From positions 1-64,000 of the forward strand of contig JAFLDZ010000007.1 in NCBI GenBank assembly GCA_017302135.1: 64,000 nt of DNA, in the 5' to 3' direction. Positions within the stretch are counted from its first letter, which is position 1. Each line of letters opens with the position of its first letter. The stretch comes from Lysobacterales bacterium (GTDB taxonomy: Bacteria > Pseudomonadota > Gammaproteobacteria > Xanthomonadales > Xanthomonadaceae). Made by a program: the position numbers and the translations under genes. This document shows, in pieces, positions 1-9,160 of this stretch. A model generated the notes under the pieces. That model was not told the origin of the DNA. It ran no database searches and saw only the letters and a program-made list of their open reading frames with translations.

Positions 1-173
1 ATCAACGTCGGGGGCTGGAATGGCTGCGGCGCCGATGTGATTGGCCACCGCAGTTGTTGCAGACGTTGCGCAAAATCCTGGCGGCAATTCCGGAGTGAAA
101 ATGGAAAATAAGTGGGGAGACCTTAGGTGCAAGACCCGCCCTACGAGATCGGCCTTTTTACCCGCCTTACGGG

Positions 174-1139
174 TTACGTCACCGTGTCACTGCGACGCTT
201 GATGTAGAGCGTGTTCCGGCCGAGATCGAAAATCAGATTGAACCGTTTCAGGATCGCGCCACCCAGCACGCTCTTGTCCTGGTTTCCGATCCTTCCGGAA
301 AAGAATCCCACGGGGACATCGGACAGACGCAGCCTGCCGATCGTGAACCCGGGCATCACGCCTTTCTTGACCTCGACGACATGCCCGTAAGAGTCGGTCA
401 GACGGCTGGTTTCGGTGATCGCGATCCTGCCGTCGATGCCGCTCGACGCAGCAAACGCATCGTCCAGCAGAAGGCCGCCGGCATAACCGGAGTGGATCAG
501 GAATCGATTCGCGCGCGTTTCGTCGCCGAACAGGCAGATGCCCTCGACGTAGAGCTCGCCGTCCTCGTTCTCGATCGCGAGCGGTTCGTAAGTGCGTGCC
601 TTGTCCGGCAGCCGATCGTGGACGAAGATATGTCCGCTGTCGTAGTCGATTTCGACCACCGCGTCGCCGAAGAAGTCCAATCCGAACTTGCCGTCCGTAC
701 CTTCACCGGAATTCCTGTTTTCCCAGAGCGTGACATCGCTTTTCGCCAACGACCCGATCCGCACGCGATTGCCCGTGCTGTAGCGCGAATCCGATGTTCC
801 GCCCCAGCTCTGGATCCGCGTTGCGTTCCCCAGCGTGAGGTCACCGAGACGCCGGACCGCGTCCCCGGTCAATGTGACGTCCGACGATGCGCTGTGCAGC
901 ATCAGATGCACGACATGGGACTCGTTGATCCGCACCTCGACGACGATATTGTTCTGCTTGCTGAGCGTGAACGGGATCGAGACGGTTTCGCTGCCTCGCA
1001 CAGTGGTCGCCGTGCGATTCGAAGCGCAACCGATGATGCCTGCAGCGCATAGCGCAATGGCAACGATGATGAGGCGGGAGGAAAGGTTCAAAGCGTGGTC
1101 TCGCTCTGCGTTCTGCAGGATGGGGGAACTCGGCGACAC
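174..1139 (-). CDS. Retropepsin-fold lipoprotein lacking catalytic aspartates
   Basis: A 321-residue protein with a hydrophobic stretch at residues 21-37 followed by IIGC, with Cys38 as the likely lipidation site, so it is probably an outer-membrane or periplasmic lipoprotein. The body resembles two-lobed retropepsin-like aspartic proteases, including the hydrophobic strand leading into the first active-site loop and a GTDGKFG segment near the middle. Where the family has DTG/DSG loops, this protein has HSAS (after LML) and HSGY (after FLI). Both catalytic Asp positions are therefore His, and protease activity is doubtful. The ATG at 1139 is the first start that leaves room for the signal peptide. 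It diverges from the ABC gene at 1310. The role is unknown; binding or scaffolding is possible. Confidence 0.7.
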   Translation of the reverse strand: MSPSSPILQNAERDHALNLSSRLIIVAIALCAAGIIGCASNRTATTVRGSETVSIPFTLSKQNNIVVEVRINESHVVHLMLHSASSDVTLTGDAVRRLGDLTLGNATRIQSWGGTSDSRYSTGNRVRIGSLAKSDVTLWENRNSGEGTDGKFGLDFFGDAVVEIDYDSGHIFVHDRLPDKARTYEPLAIENEDGELYVEGICLFGDETRANRFLIHSGYAGGLLLDDAFAASSGIDGRIAITETSRLTDSYGHVVEVKKGVMPGFTIGRLRLSDVPVGFFSGRIGNQDKSVLGGAILKRFNLIFDLGRNTLYIKRRSDTVT

Positions 1140-1309
1140 CCATCGCCTTTTCCGAAATGTTGAAGGGTATCGTTGCGCCCGCTCATCCTACCTCGCTGCA
1201 TCTCTTCCCCCTCGCGCCTCGTACCTGTCGTCCGTCGGCTTCGCCCAGACTTGCATCTTCCCCAAGCCCGCCCAATATCGAACCTCAGTCTCCCCCACAG
1301 CGACGCCCC

Positions 1310-2026
1310 ATGACCCTGCCCCTGACCGATCGGCCATCCGTCGCCGTTGCCTCCACGCCCCCCGCCCTCACCATCGAATCCCTCGCCAAACGCGTCCGCC
1401 TCCCCACCAGCGAACTCACCATCCTCGAAGGCATCGCCTTCGAGATCGCGACCGGCGACAGCGTGGCGATCGTCGGGGCTTCGGGCTCGGGCAAGAGCAC
1501 GCTGCTGGCGCTGATGGCCGGGCTGGATACGCCCAGCGACGGGCGGGTGCTGCTGGACGGTGCGCCGCTGTCGACGCTGGACGAGGACGGACGCGCGAAG
1601 GTGCGCGGCGAGAAGGTCGGTTTCGTGTTCCAGAATTTCCAGCTGCTGCCGTCGCTGACCGCCCTGGAAAACGTGATGCTGCCGCTGGAGCTGCGCGGCG
1701 ATGCCGATGTCGACGGCCCGGCACGGGCGATCCTGCAGAAGGTCGGGCTGGGCGAACGCCTCGATCACTATCCGCGACAATTGTCCGGCGGCGAGCAGCA
1801 GCGCGTGGCCTTGGCGCGCGCGTTCGTGACCCGGCCGGCGCTGCTGTTCGCGGACGAACCCACCGGCAATCTCGATACCCGCACCGGGCAGGCGATCATC
1901 GAACTGCTGTTCGGTTTGAACGCCGATGCCGGCACCACGCTGGTGCTGGTCACGCACGATGAACATCTGGCGTCGCGCTGCCATCGCGTGCTGCGGTTGG
2001 ACAGCGGCCGGTTGGTGTCGGCGTGA
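1310..2026 (+). CDS. ybbA: ABC transporter ATP-binding protein, YbbA/LolD type
   Basis: A 238-residue ATPase with Walker A GASGSGKST, a Q-loop in VFQNFQLLP, signature LSGGEQQRVALARA, Walker B LLFADEP and switch His in VTHDEH. This is the MacB/LolD/YbbA group, which energises FtsX-type permeases. I placed the start at the ATG at 1310 because an upstream ATG at 1157 would add about 50 low-complexity residues not expected in the family. The stop overlaps the GTG start of the next gene (GTGA), so the two are translationally coupled. By analogy with E. coli YbbAP it may act on lipids or an envelope substrate, but the substrate is not known. Confidence 0.92.
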   Translation: MTLPLTDRPSVAVASTPPALTIESLAKRVRLPTSELTILEGIAFEIATGDSVAIVGASGSGKSTLLALMAGLDTPSDGRVLLDGAPLSTLDEDGRAKVRGEKVGFVFQNFQLLPSLTALENVMLPLELRGDADVDGPARAILQKVGLGERLDHYPRQLSGGEQQRVALARAFVTRPALLFADEPTGNLDTRTGQAIIELLFGLNADAGTTLVLVTHDEHLASRCHRVLRLDSGRLVSA

Positions 2027-4530
2027 AGCTGCTCTCGCTGGCCTGGCGCCAGCTGCGGCGCGATCTTGCGGCCGGCGACATCCGCATCCTTGTCGCCGCG
2101 CTGGTGCTGGCGGTGGTCGCGGTGACTTCGGTCGGCTTCGTCACCGATCGCGCCGCACGCGCATTGGCGATCGAAGCGAACCGCCTGCTCGGCGGCGATG
2201 CGGTGGTGCGTGGCGATGCGCCGATCGTCGGCAAGATTCTCGAAGCCTCGAAACACAGCGGCCTGCGCCGCGCCGAAACCGTCGAACTGCCGAGCATGAT
2301 TCGGGTCGGCAGCGGCGACACCGCGCGGCTGCGGCTGGGCGAACTGCGCGCATTGGGCGAAGGGTTCCCGCTGCGCGGAGAGTTCCGGATCGTCGATGCG
2401 AAAGGCGAGCGCAATATCAGCGGTGGCCCCGCGCCCGGTACCTTGTGGCTGAGCCGAGGCGGCGCCGATGCGCTGGGCGCGAAGCGCGGCGATGTCATCG
2501 GCATCGGCAGCGCCGAACTGCGCCTCGCCGCCGTCGTATTGCAGGAGCCCGACGGCGCCATCGATTATTTCAATGTCGCACCGAAAGTATTCCTCGCGAT
2601 GGCCGACCTGCCAGCGACCGGGTTGATCCAGCCCGGCAGCCGCGTCGGTTACAAGCTGGTGATCGCGGGCGCACCCGCTGCGGTCGAAACCTTCGCGAAG
2701 ACCGCACGCGCGGAACTCGGTCGCGGCCAGCGCGTGGAAACCATCAGCGATGCGCGCCCGGAGATCCGCTCCGCGCTGGATCGCGCCGGACGTTTTCTCG
2801 GTCTCGCGGCGCTGGTGTCGGTGGTGCTGGCAGCGGTTGCGGTGGCGATGGCCGCGCGCCGCCACAGCGAGCGCCATCTGTCCGGCGCGGCGGTGATGCG
2901 CTGCCTCGGCGCCAGCCAGCGCACGCTGGCCGCGATCCACATCGGTGAATTGCTGATCCTCGGCGTGGCCGCGAGCCTGATCGGCATCGTCATCGCGTTC
3001 GCACTGCAGTGGGCGGTCGGCGCATGGCTGGCGAAAGAACTGCAGGTCGCGATTCCGCCCGCCAGTCTGTGGCCGGCGCTGCAGGGGTTCGCGGTCGGCA
3101 TCGTGGTGCTGATGTCGTTCGGCGCGCCGCCGGTGCTGGCGCTGCGTCGCGTGCCCGCGCTGCGAGTACTGCGCCGCGATCTGGATGCCACCGAACCCAG
3201 CGCATGGCTGGTCGCGCTCGCCGGTTTCAGTGGTCTGGGTACGCTGCTGTGGTGGCAGGCGGGATCGGCCAAACTCGGCGGCATCATGCTGCTGGGCATC
3301 GTCGCGACCCTGGCCGCGCTGGCGCTGATCGCTTACCTGCTGATCCTGCTGGTGCGGCGTCTGCGCTCGCGGCTGCGCGGCAGTCTGCGCTATGGCCTTG
3401 CGAACGTCAGCCGTCGCGCCGGGACCAGCATCGCGCAGGTGTCGGCGCTGGGGCTCGGACTGATGGCGCTGCTGCTGCTGACCTTCGTGCGCACCGATCT
3501 GCTCGACCGCTGGCGGCTGTCGCTGTCGGCCGATGCGCCGAATCGTTTCATCATCAACGTGCAGCCTGACCAGATCGACGGCGTGCGCGCGTTCATTGCC
3601 GAGCAGGGGGTGGCCGCGCCGAAGTTGTACCCGATGATTCGCGCGCGCCTGGTCGAACGCAACGGCAAACCCACGAGCGGCGACGACTACGGCGCACAGG
3701 GAGAACGCGCGCGGCGGCTGGCCGAACGCGAGTTCAATCTGTCGTCGGCCGATGGTTTCGGCGACGACAACAAGATCGTCGCCGGCAAGTTGTGGCCGAA
3801 GACCGGCGCGAAGACCCCGGAGCTGTCGGTGGAGGAGGGCTTCGCGGAGTCGCTGAACTGGGCGATCGGCGACCGCGTTGCGTTCGACATCGCCGGCCAG
3901 CGTTTCGAAGCCAAGGTCACCAGTCTGCGCACGGTGGAGTGGGAAAGCTTCAAGCCGAATTTCTTCGTGATCGCATCGCCCGGCGCGCTGGATGCGTATC
4001 CCGCCAGCTACATCACCGCAGTGAAAGTGCCGGCGGAGCAGAACCGCTTCACCGCCGGTCTGGTCGAGCGCTTCCCGAATCTCTCGGTAATCGATGTCGA
4101 CGCGATCATCACCCAGGTGAAAAGCATCGGCGATCAGGTGGCGATGGTGGTGCAGGTGGTGTTCTGGTTCTCGCTCGCCGCCGGTGTACTGGTGCTGCTG
4201 GCGGCGGTCAGCGCAAGCCAAGACGAGCGCCTGCGCGAAGGCGGCGTGATGCGCGCGCTCGGCGGCAGCCGCAAACAGTTGCGCCTGGCGCAGGCCTCGG
4301 AGTTCCTGGTGATCGGCCTGCTGTCCGGCGTGGTCGCGGCGATTGCGGCATCGATCCTTGCCGGCGTGGTCGCCACCCAAGTGTTCGATCTGCCGTGGCA
4401 GATCAACTGGGGCATGGCGGGTGCGGGTGCGGGCCTCGGCATGCTCGCCGCGCTCGCAGCGGGTCTGTTCGCGACCCGCCGTGTGCTGGATGCGCCGCCG
4501 TCGCTGGTGCTGCGCGAGCTCGATGCCTGA
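2023..4530 (+). CDS. ybbP: FtsX-like ABC permease, YbbP type
   Basis: An 835-residue inner-membrane permease beginning at a GTG that overlaps the stop of the ATPase gene. The layout is typical of YbbP: one N-terminal membrane helix (about residues 18-45), a large periplasmic domain, then two FtsX repeats of membrane helices (about residues 260-460 and 705-825). The motifs RRHSERHLSGAAVMRCLGAS and DERLREGGVMRALGGS are the cytoplasmic coupling elements before helices in the two halves. It forms the membrane part of the transporter with the preceding ATPase. The gene ends in a palindrome-rich gap before convergent genes. Confidence 0.92.
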   Translation: MKLLSLAWRQLRRDLAAGDIRILVAALVLAVVAVTSVGFVTDRAARALAIEANRLLGGDAVVRGDAPIVGKILEASKHSGLRRAETVELPSMIRVGSGDTARLRLGELRALGEGFPLRGEFRIVDAKGERNISGGPAPGTLWLSRGGADALGAKRGDVIGIGSAELRLAAVVLQEPDGAIDYFNVAPKVFLAMADLPATGLIQPGSRVGYKLVIAGAPAAVETFAKTARAELGRGQRVETISDARPEIRSALDRAGRFLGLAALVSVVLAAVAVAMAARRHSERHLSGAAVMRCLGASQRTLAAIHIGELLILGVAASLIGIVIAFALQWAVGAWLAKELQVAIPPASLWPALQGFAVGIVVLMSFGAPPVLALRRVPALRVLRRDLDATEPSAWLVALAGFSGLGTLLWWQAGSAKLGGIMLLGIVATLAALALIAYLLILLVRRLRSRLRGSLRYGLANVSRRAGTSIAQVSALGLGLMALLLLTFVRTDLLDRWRLSLSADAPNRFIINVQPDQIDGVRAFIAEQGVAAPKLYPMIRARLVERNGKPTSGDDYGAQGERARRLAEREFNLSSADGFGDDNKIVAGKLWPKTGAKTPELSVEEGFAESLNWAIGDRVAFDIAGQRFEAKVTSLRTVEWESFKPNFFVIASPGALDAYPASYITAVKVPAEQNRFTAGLVERFPNLSVIDVDAIITQVKSIGDQVAMVVQVVFWFSLAAGVLVLLAAVSASQDERLREGGVMRALGGSRKQLRLAQASEFLVIGLLSGVVAAIAASILAGVVATQVFDLPWQINWGMAGAGAGLGMLAALAAGLFATRRVLDAPPSLVLRELDA

Positions 4531-4548
4531 GCCGGTAAATCCGCTTCC

Positions 4549-4628
4549 GTAGGAGGGCCTTCAGGACCGAGCTTCCGCAGCCATGGACACCTTAAGCCGT
4601 AGCCCGGAAGTCGTTCACGACTTCCGGG
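4549..4628. repeat. REP-like palindrome pair between convergent genes
   Basis: Begins with GTAGGAGGGCCTTCAGGACC, a degenerate copy of the GTAGGAG-type repeat seen elsewhere in the window. It is followed at 4603-4628 by a perfect 11-bp stem (CCCGGAAGTCG) with a four-base loop. It lies between the end of ybbP and the end of the gene transcribed from the other strand. There is no T-run, so any terminator role would be as an RNA-stabilising hairpin only. Confidence 0.6.
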
Positions 4629-4690
4629 GATGACATGGCGAAATTGCATCCGCAAACCATCGGCGCGTTGATGGATGCGTTGCCCGCAAT

Positions 4691-5380
4691 TCACTCTTCC
4701 GCATAAGCCCTCAACGCATCCAGTTCGGCTTGCGCCTTGCGCAGACTGCCGCCCGCAGCACCGTCTTCAAGCTTGCGGCCGAGCGCAGCGCGGCTGGGAT
4801 GTCGCGACCAGCGATGGAAGATCCATGTGCCGAAAAGACCGAGCACACCGACGCCGAGGCTGATGTTCAACCAGTTCGCGAGCGGCGACGACGCGTGGGC
4901 GACGGCATAGATGTCGATGCCGAGCGACGACATCGCGAGGGTCATCATGAAGGGCACCCACATCACCCACCACGGCAGGCCCACGCACATGCCGCCGAGA
5001 AGATAGTGCTTGCGCAGTTTTGCCAGCCGGCGCTGCAGTTCGAGCACCGGCGCAGCGTGATCGATGCCGGCGATCCCGCTGCAGATGACCCCGGCTGCGA
5101 TGATGGTGGCGACGCCGTAGACATGCATCACGATGCCGGCGATCAGCAGATGCGGCACGTCGGGATGCGACGCCCACACATCGACGCCGATCAGCACCAT
5201 CCACGCGCCGAACAGGATCTGGATGATCTGGCCGATGAGCAGCGGGCGCAGGCTGGATTTCATCTTGTCGATGCGCTTGTCGCGCAACAGTTGGAATTGC
5301 ATGGCGTTCTGCTGCTGCAGGCGCTTGTCGAGCGTCTGCCAGGCCTGCTTGAGTTCGTCGAGTTCCATGGTGGTATCCAT
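4691..5380 (-). CDS. Four-helix membrane protein paired with ECF sigma factor
   Basis: A 229-residue protein with a soluble, coiled-coil-like N-terminus (MELDELKQAWQTLDKRLQQQ) and four membrane helices at about residues 50-75, 82-110, 132-160 and 168-190. The C-terminal tail is charged and cytoplasmic-like. It starts 26 bases after the stop of the ECF sigma gene and on the same strand, so the two are one operon. The position and topology (cytoplasmic N-terminal helix plus membrane domain) suggest an anti-sigma or sensor partner, but no zinc-binding anti-sigma HxxxCxxC motif is visible. The alternative start four codons downstream is possible. Confidence 0.65.
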   Translation of the reverse strand: MDTTMELDELKQAWQTLDKRLQQQNAMQFQLLRDKRIDKMKSSLRPLLIGQIIQILFGAWMVLIGVDVWASHPDVPHLLIAGIVMHVYGVATIIAAGVICSGIAGIDHAAPVLELQRRLAKLRKHYLLGGMCVGLPWWVMWVPFMMTLAMSSLGIDIYAVAHASSPLANWLNISLGVGVLGLFGTWIFHRWSRHPSRAALGRKLEDGAAGGSLRKAQAELDALRAYAEE

Positions 5381-5406
5381 CGTATGTGTTGTGCTCTTGA
5401 GTAAGT

Positions 5407-5940
5407 TCAGTCGAATGCCGGCTGGTCGATCGGATGTCCCGCCAACTGCTGGCGGATGCGCTGTTTGAGCCGGTTGAGCTTGGTCGCGACATTGCTTTCG
5501 CTGATGCCGATGACCTCGGCGATCTCGCGCTGGCTGCGGTCTTCCAGCCACAGCAGCAGCAGCGCGCGATCGATCGGCGACTGGCGGTCGATCACCGCGT
5601 ACAGCGCGCGCAGCTGCTGGTCGGCCTCGTGCTGCGCGCTGCTGTCGTCGATCGCGAAGCCGGGGTGGGTGTCCTGATGGTCTTCCAGCGGCACGGCGGT
5701 CGCGCGGCCGCCGGTGCTGCGCACCTGCGAGATCGCGACGTTCAGCGCGATCCGGTACATCCAGGTGGAGAACAGGCGCGCGGGGTCGTAACCGGGGAAG
5801 GCGCGCCACAGCTGTGCGGCGATCTCCTGGGCCAGATCCTGGCGGTCGTCGGCGTGGCGGCAATAGGTGGCCGCGACTTTGAACACGATCCCGCGATGCT
5901 GGTCGAGCAGCGCGGCGAAGCGGGTTTGCGGCGAATCCAT
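5407..5940 (-). CDS. RNA polymerase ECF sigma factor
   Basis: A 177-residue sigma-70 family protein of extracytoplasmic-function size. Region 2 is seen as DDRQDLAQEIAAQLWRAFP followed by STWMYRIALNVAIS. Region 4 is RSQREIAEVIGISESNVATKLNRLKQRIRQ, a helix-turn-helix for the -35 element. The ATG at 5940 matches the usual ECF length; an upstream extension in the open frame has no sigma features. It is followed at 26 bases by a membrane protein gene, a common sigma/partner arrangement. The signal it responds to cannot be read from the sequence. The divergent rsmC-like gene starts 138 bases away. Confidence 0.9.
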   Translation of the reverse strand: MDSPQTRFAALLDQHRGIVFKVAATYCRHADDRQDLAQEIAAQLWRAFPGYDPARLFSTWMYRIALNVAISQVRSTGGRATAVPLEDHQDTHPGFAIDDSSAQHEADQQLRALYAVIDRQSPIDRALLLLWLEDRSQREIAEVIGISESNVATKLNRLKQRIRQQLAGHPIDQPAFD

Positions 5941-6078
5941 GGTGTCGGCGGTCGCGATCACAGGCAGAAATCTCGGGAGGATGCTCACATGATTCGCGGC
6001 GGCGCGGCAAAGATCACACCGGGCTGGCATAAAATGCCGCGATGACACTTTCCCCGCTTTGCCGCCGAGGCCGCCGCA

Positions 6079-7242
6079 ATGACTGCTGATCGCCGCGACC
6101 CCGCGCTCGAAACCCTCTTCCTGCCTTTCGAAACCGGCTTGCTGACGTGGCCTGCCGAGGGCGGTGCGCCGGCTGCGAAGGTCTTGTTCATGCGCGCCCG
6201 CGACGGTTGGCCGCTGCGCCAGCAGCCGCGTCCGGGACTGATCTGCGAACAGAGCTTCAAGCCGGATGCCGAGGCGCTGCAGCGGTCGGGTTGGACCGTG
6301 GCGGAAGCTGCGGACTCGGACATGCGCTACCCGCTGGTGCTGGTGCTGCCGCCGCGTCAGCGCGACGAGGCCCGCGCGCTGTTCGCACAGGCGCTGCAGC
6401 GCTGCGCGCCGGGCGGCATCGTCGTGGCCTGCATCGCCAACGACGAGGGCGCCAAATCCGGCGAAGGTGATTTCAAGCGGCTGTGCGGGCTCGACGGCAA
6501 TCTCACCAAGCATCACTGCCGCGTGTTCTGGTCGCGTCGCGACGACGCGAGCATCGATGCGGCGCTGCTGGCGCAATGGTCGACGCTGGATGCAGAGCGA
6601 CCGATCCTCGATGGTCGCTTCATCAGCCGGCCCGGCGTGTTCGCATGGGATCGCATCGATCCCGCATCGCAACTGCTGGCCGAACATCTGCCCACGGATC
6701 TTCGTGGGCGCGCCGCCGATCTCGGCGCCGGTTACGGCTATCTGTCGGTCGAACTGCTGCAGCGCTGCCCGGGTATCGCGTCGCTGGATGTATACGAGGC
6801 CGAAGCGCGCGCGCTGGATCTGGCGAAGCGCAATCTTGCCGCTGCCGCCGCGCGGCTGCCGCTGCGTTTCCTCTGGCAGGACGTGGCGCTTGGATTGTCC
6901 GAACAGTACGACGTGATCGTCACCAATCCGCCGTTCCATGCGCAGCAGGGCGCCGCGCGTCCCGATATCGGCCGCGCCTTCATCGCCGCTGCGGCTGCAG
7001 CGCTGGTGCCCGGCGGACGCCTGTGGCTGGTCGCGAACCGCAATCTGCCCTACGAACTGGAGCTCGACGCGAATTTCGGCAGCGTGCGCATCGTCACCCA
7101 GCAGCAGGGCTTCAAGATCATCGAGGCGATCAAGGGCGCCGCTACGACGCCGCAGCCGGCGACGCCTGCGGCGTCGTCCGCGCGCAAACGTCGCGCACCC
7201 GGTCGCGCCGCCGAAGCGCGCGCATGGCGCGGCAACGCATGA
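6079..7242 (+). CDS. rsmC: Class I SAM methyltransferase, RsmC-like
   Basis: A 387-residue protein with the two-part layout of RsmC, which methylates G1207 of 16S rRNA at N2. The N-terminal half (about 1-200) is a degenerate methyltransferase-like domain. The C-terminal half carries the SAM-binding loop DLGAGYGYLS at about residue 214 and the catalytic NPPFH motif of N-methylating enzymes near residue 287. The tail is basic and Ala-rich (ARKRRAPGRAAEARAWRG) and may bind RNA. The stop overlaps the start of rsuA (ATGA), so two 16S rRNA modification genes are coupled. RlmG-type 23S methyltransferases are the main alternative. Confidence 0.8.
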   Translation: MTADRRDPALETLFLPFETGLLTWPAEGGAPAAKVLFMRARDGWPLRQQPRPGLICEQSFKPDAEALQRSGWTVAEAADSDMRYPLVLVLPPRQRDEARALFAQALQRCAPGGIVVACIANDEGAKSGEGDFKRLCGLDGNLTKHHCRVFWSRRDDASIDAALLAQWSTLDAERPILDGRFISRPGVFAWDRIDPASQLLAEHLPTDLRGRAADLGAGYGYLSVELLQRCPGIASLDVYEAEARALDLAKRNLAAAAARLPLRFLWQDVALGLSEQYDVIVTNPPFHAQQGAARPDIGRAFIAAAAAALVPGGRLWLVANRNLPYELELDANFGSVRIVTQQQGFKIIEAIKGAATTPQPATPAASSARKRRAPGRAAEARAWRGNA

Positions 7243-7952
7243 AACTGCTGAAGCTCATCGCCAATCTCGGCTACGGCAGCCGCAAACAGGTGACGGTGCT
7301 GTTCCGCGAAGGCCGCGTCACCGATGCCGACGGCGAAGTGCTGTACACCGACGACGAACTCGGTGTGCATGCGACGCACGAAACGATTCGCGTCGATGGC
7401 GAGCCGCTCGATCCGCCGCAGGGCTTGCTGCTGATGCTGCACAAACCGCCCGGCTACGTGTGCTCGACCAAGGACAAGGGCCGGCTGATCTATGATCTGC
7501 TGCCGCCGCGTTTCCGTCTGCGCGATCCGGTGCTGTCCAGCGTCGGCCGGCTCGATCGCGAGACCAGCGGCCTGCTGCTGCTGACCGACGACGGCGCGCT
7601 GCTGCACCGGATCATTTCGCCGAAGTCGGCGTTGCCGAAAGTCTATGAAGCCACGCTGGCGAATCCGCTGCGCGGCGACGAGGCCGCGCTGTTCGCCAGC
7701 GGTACGCTGATGCTGGAATCCGAACAGAAACCGCTGCTGCCCGCCGAGATGGAAGTGCTGGCGCCGCAGCGCGCGCGCCTGACCCTGCATGAAGGCCGCT
7801 ATCACCAGGTGCGGCGGATGTTCGCGGCCGCCGGCAACCATGTCGAAGCGTTGCATCGGGTGTCGGTGGGCGGCGCGACGCTGGACGATCTGCCTTCGGG
7901 CGACTGGCGTGCAATGGATGATGCGGATCGGGTGAAGTTGTTCGCGGGTTGA
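7239..7952 (+). CDS. rsuA: 16S rRNA pseudouridine synthase, RsuA type
   Basis: A 237-residue enzyme that would convert U516 of 16S rRNA to pseudouridine. An N-terminal S4-like RNA-binding domain (KLIANLGYGSRKQV, residues 4-60) precedes the RsuA/RluB/E/F catalytic domain. The latter includes the signature GRLDRETSGLLLLT, whose Asp is the catalytic nucleophile, and the later GRYHQVRRMF motif. I chose the ATG at 7239 because it overlaps the previous stop and starts right at the S4 domain; a start four codons earlier is possible. RluE or RluF functions cannot be excluded by eye. Confidence 0.85.
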   Translation: MKLLKLIANLGYGSRKQVTVLFREGRVTDADGEVLYTDDELGVHATHETIRVDGEPLDPPQGLLLMLHKPPGYVCSTKDKGRLIYDLLPPRFRLRDPVLSSVGRLDRETSGLLLLTDDGALLHRIISPKSALPKVYEATLANPLRGDEAALFASGTLMLESEQKPLLPAEMEVLAPQRARLTLHEGRYHQVRRMFAAAGNHVEALHRVSVGGATLDDLPSGDWRAMDDADRVKLFAG

Positions 7953-7991
7953 ACTGCGGGAATTTCCCTGTGAGTGCCGTATAAATCGCCG

Positions 7992-8555
7992 CTATTCCAC
8001 CAGCAGTTTTCGAAAGCCTTCGAGGCCGAGCTTCTCCATCGTCTGCAGATTGCGTTCGACGATGATGTCCGCGTCCGGGTACGCGGCGACCGCTTTATCG
8101 AGGCTCGCTTCGCGCAGCAGATGCAGGGTGGGGTAGGGCGCGCGATTGGTGCAGTTGCCCGGGTCGTCGGGCTCGGTGTCTGCGAACCGGTAATCGGGGT
8201 GGAAGCTGGCGACCTGCAGGTCGCCGTCGAGTTCCAGCGCTTCGATCAGCGCATCGACGCGATCGAGGAAATCGTTGTAGTCGAGAAAATCGGTCAGCAC
8301 CTGCGGATGCACGAGCAGCGTCGTGTCGGTCTGGTCGGCCGGGGTGTCGCGCAGACGCAGCAGTTCTTCGGCGAGTTCTTCCAGCAGATCTTCCGCCAGT
8401 TCGGCGTCGCTCAGCACGAACCGTACCTGCTGTTTGACGTACACGGCTTTGGCGAACGGACAGAGATTCAGGCCGATCACCGCGCGCTCCAGCCAGCGGC
8501 GCGTGGCGGCGATTTCGACAGGCTCGCTGGCGCCGGGTGGAAGCGGGTCGTTCAT
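7992..8555 (-). CDS. DUF1415 family protein
   Basis: A 187-residue soluble protein matching DUF1415, a conserved gammaproteobacterial family without known activity. The recognisable block is ETRRWLERAVIGLNLCPFAKAVY-like at residues 17-43 with a conserved NLCPFA segment. Others are a central acidic helix (LAEDLLEELAEELLRL) and the C-terminal segment VASFHPDYRFADTEPDDPGNCTNR. It ends up with its start four bases after the stop of yajQ, so the two are probably co-transcribed. No signal peptide or membrane helix is visible. Confidence 0.85.
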   Translation of the reverse strand: MNDPLPPGASEPVEIAATRRWLERAVIGLNLCPFAKAVYVKQQVRFVLSDAELAEDLLEELAEELLRLRDTPADQTDTTLLVHPQVLTDFLDYNDFLDRVDALIEALELDGDLQVASFHPDYRFADTEPDDPGNCTNRAPYPTLHLLREASLDKAVAAYPDADIIVERNLQTMEKLGLEGFRKLLVE

Positions 8556-8559
8556 CGAT

Positions 8560-9042
8560 TCAGTCGCGGAAATTGTCGAACTGCAGCGGGCGCTCGAATT
8601 CCATGCCGCGCAGCAGCGCCATCGCCGCCTGCAGATCGTCGCGCTTCTTGCCGTTGACGCGCAGTTTGTCGCCGTTGATCTGGGTGTCGACTTTCAGTTT
8701 GGCGTCCTTGAGCGCCGACTGGATTTTTTTCGCCAGTTCGCGTTCGATGCCCTGCTGTACTTTGATCTTCTGGCGCGCGCCGGCGAGATTGGTGTCGATG
8801 TCGCCGGCGTCGAGGCAGCGGGCATCGATCTTCCGCGCGATCATCCGCAGCCGCAGGATGTCCTGCATCTGTTGCAACTGGAATTCGCTGGGCGCGGTGA
8901 GCGCGACGGTCCCGTCTTCGAGGGCGAAGGTCGCATCCACGCCCTTGAAATCGAAGCGCGTGGTCAGTTCGCGACTGGCCTGGTCGACGGCGTTGGTCAG
9001 TTCGTGCAGGTCGACTTCGGAGACGATATCGAAAGAGGGCAT
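8560..9042 (-). CDS. yajQ: YajQ family nucleotide-binding protein
   Basis: A 160-residue cytoplasmic protein of the YajQ (UPF0234) family, of normal length. It starts with MPSFDIVSEVDLHELTNAVDQ and contains the family blocks TRFDFKG and KVQQGI. Family members bind nucleotides, and the Xanthomonas homologue has been described as a cyclic-di-GMP receptor that works with a LysR-type regulator; that role here is inference. It is the upstream gene of a two-gene minus-strand unit with the DUF1415 gene. Confidence 0.93.
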   Translation of the reverse strand: MPSFDIVSEVDLHELTNAVDQASRELTTRFDFKGVDATFALEDGTVALTAPSEFQLQQMQDILRLRMIARKIDARCLDAGDIDTNLAGARQKIKVQQGIERELAKKIQSALKDAKLKVDTQINGDKLRVNGKKRDDLQAAMALLRGMEFERPLQFDNFRD

Positions 9043-9160
9043 GGCGGCAGGGTCGGCGGCGAGGTTGGCGGCGGGGTGCGCAGATTAACCGATGCCGCAC
9101 GCGTCGTGCGCGCCGCCCGGGACATGGCTGCGTGCGGTGCCGGATGTCATCGTTTCACCG

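Noticed and set aside
159..173. ACCCG/CGGGT hairpin after the first gene as terminator
   Set aside because: The stem is five bases and no T-run follows on the strand of the gene. The rest of 1-158 shows nothing that I can support.
1768..4380. An 870-residue minus-strand open frame
   Set aside because: It runs antisense to ybbA/ybbP, is full of Arg, Gln and His, and has no recognisable domain.
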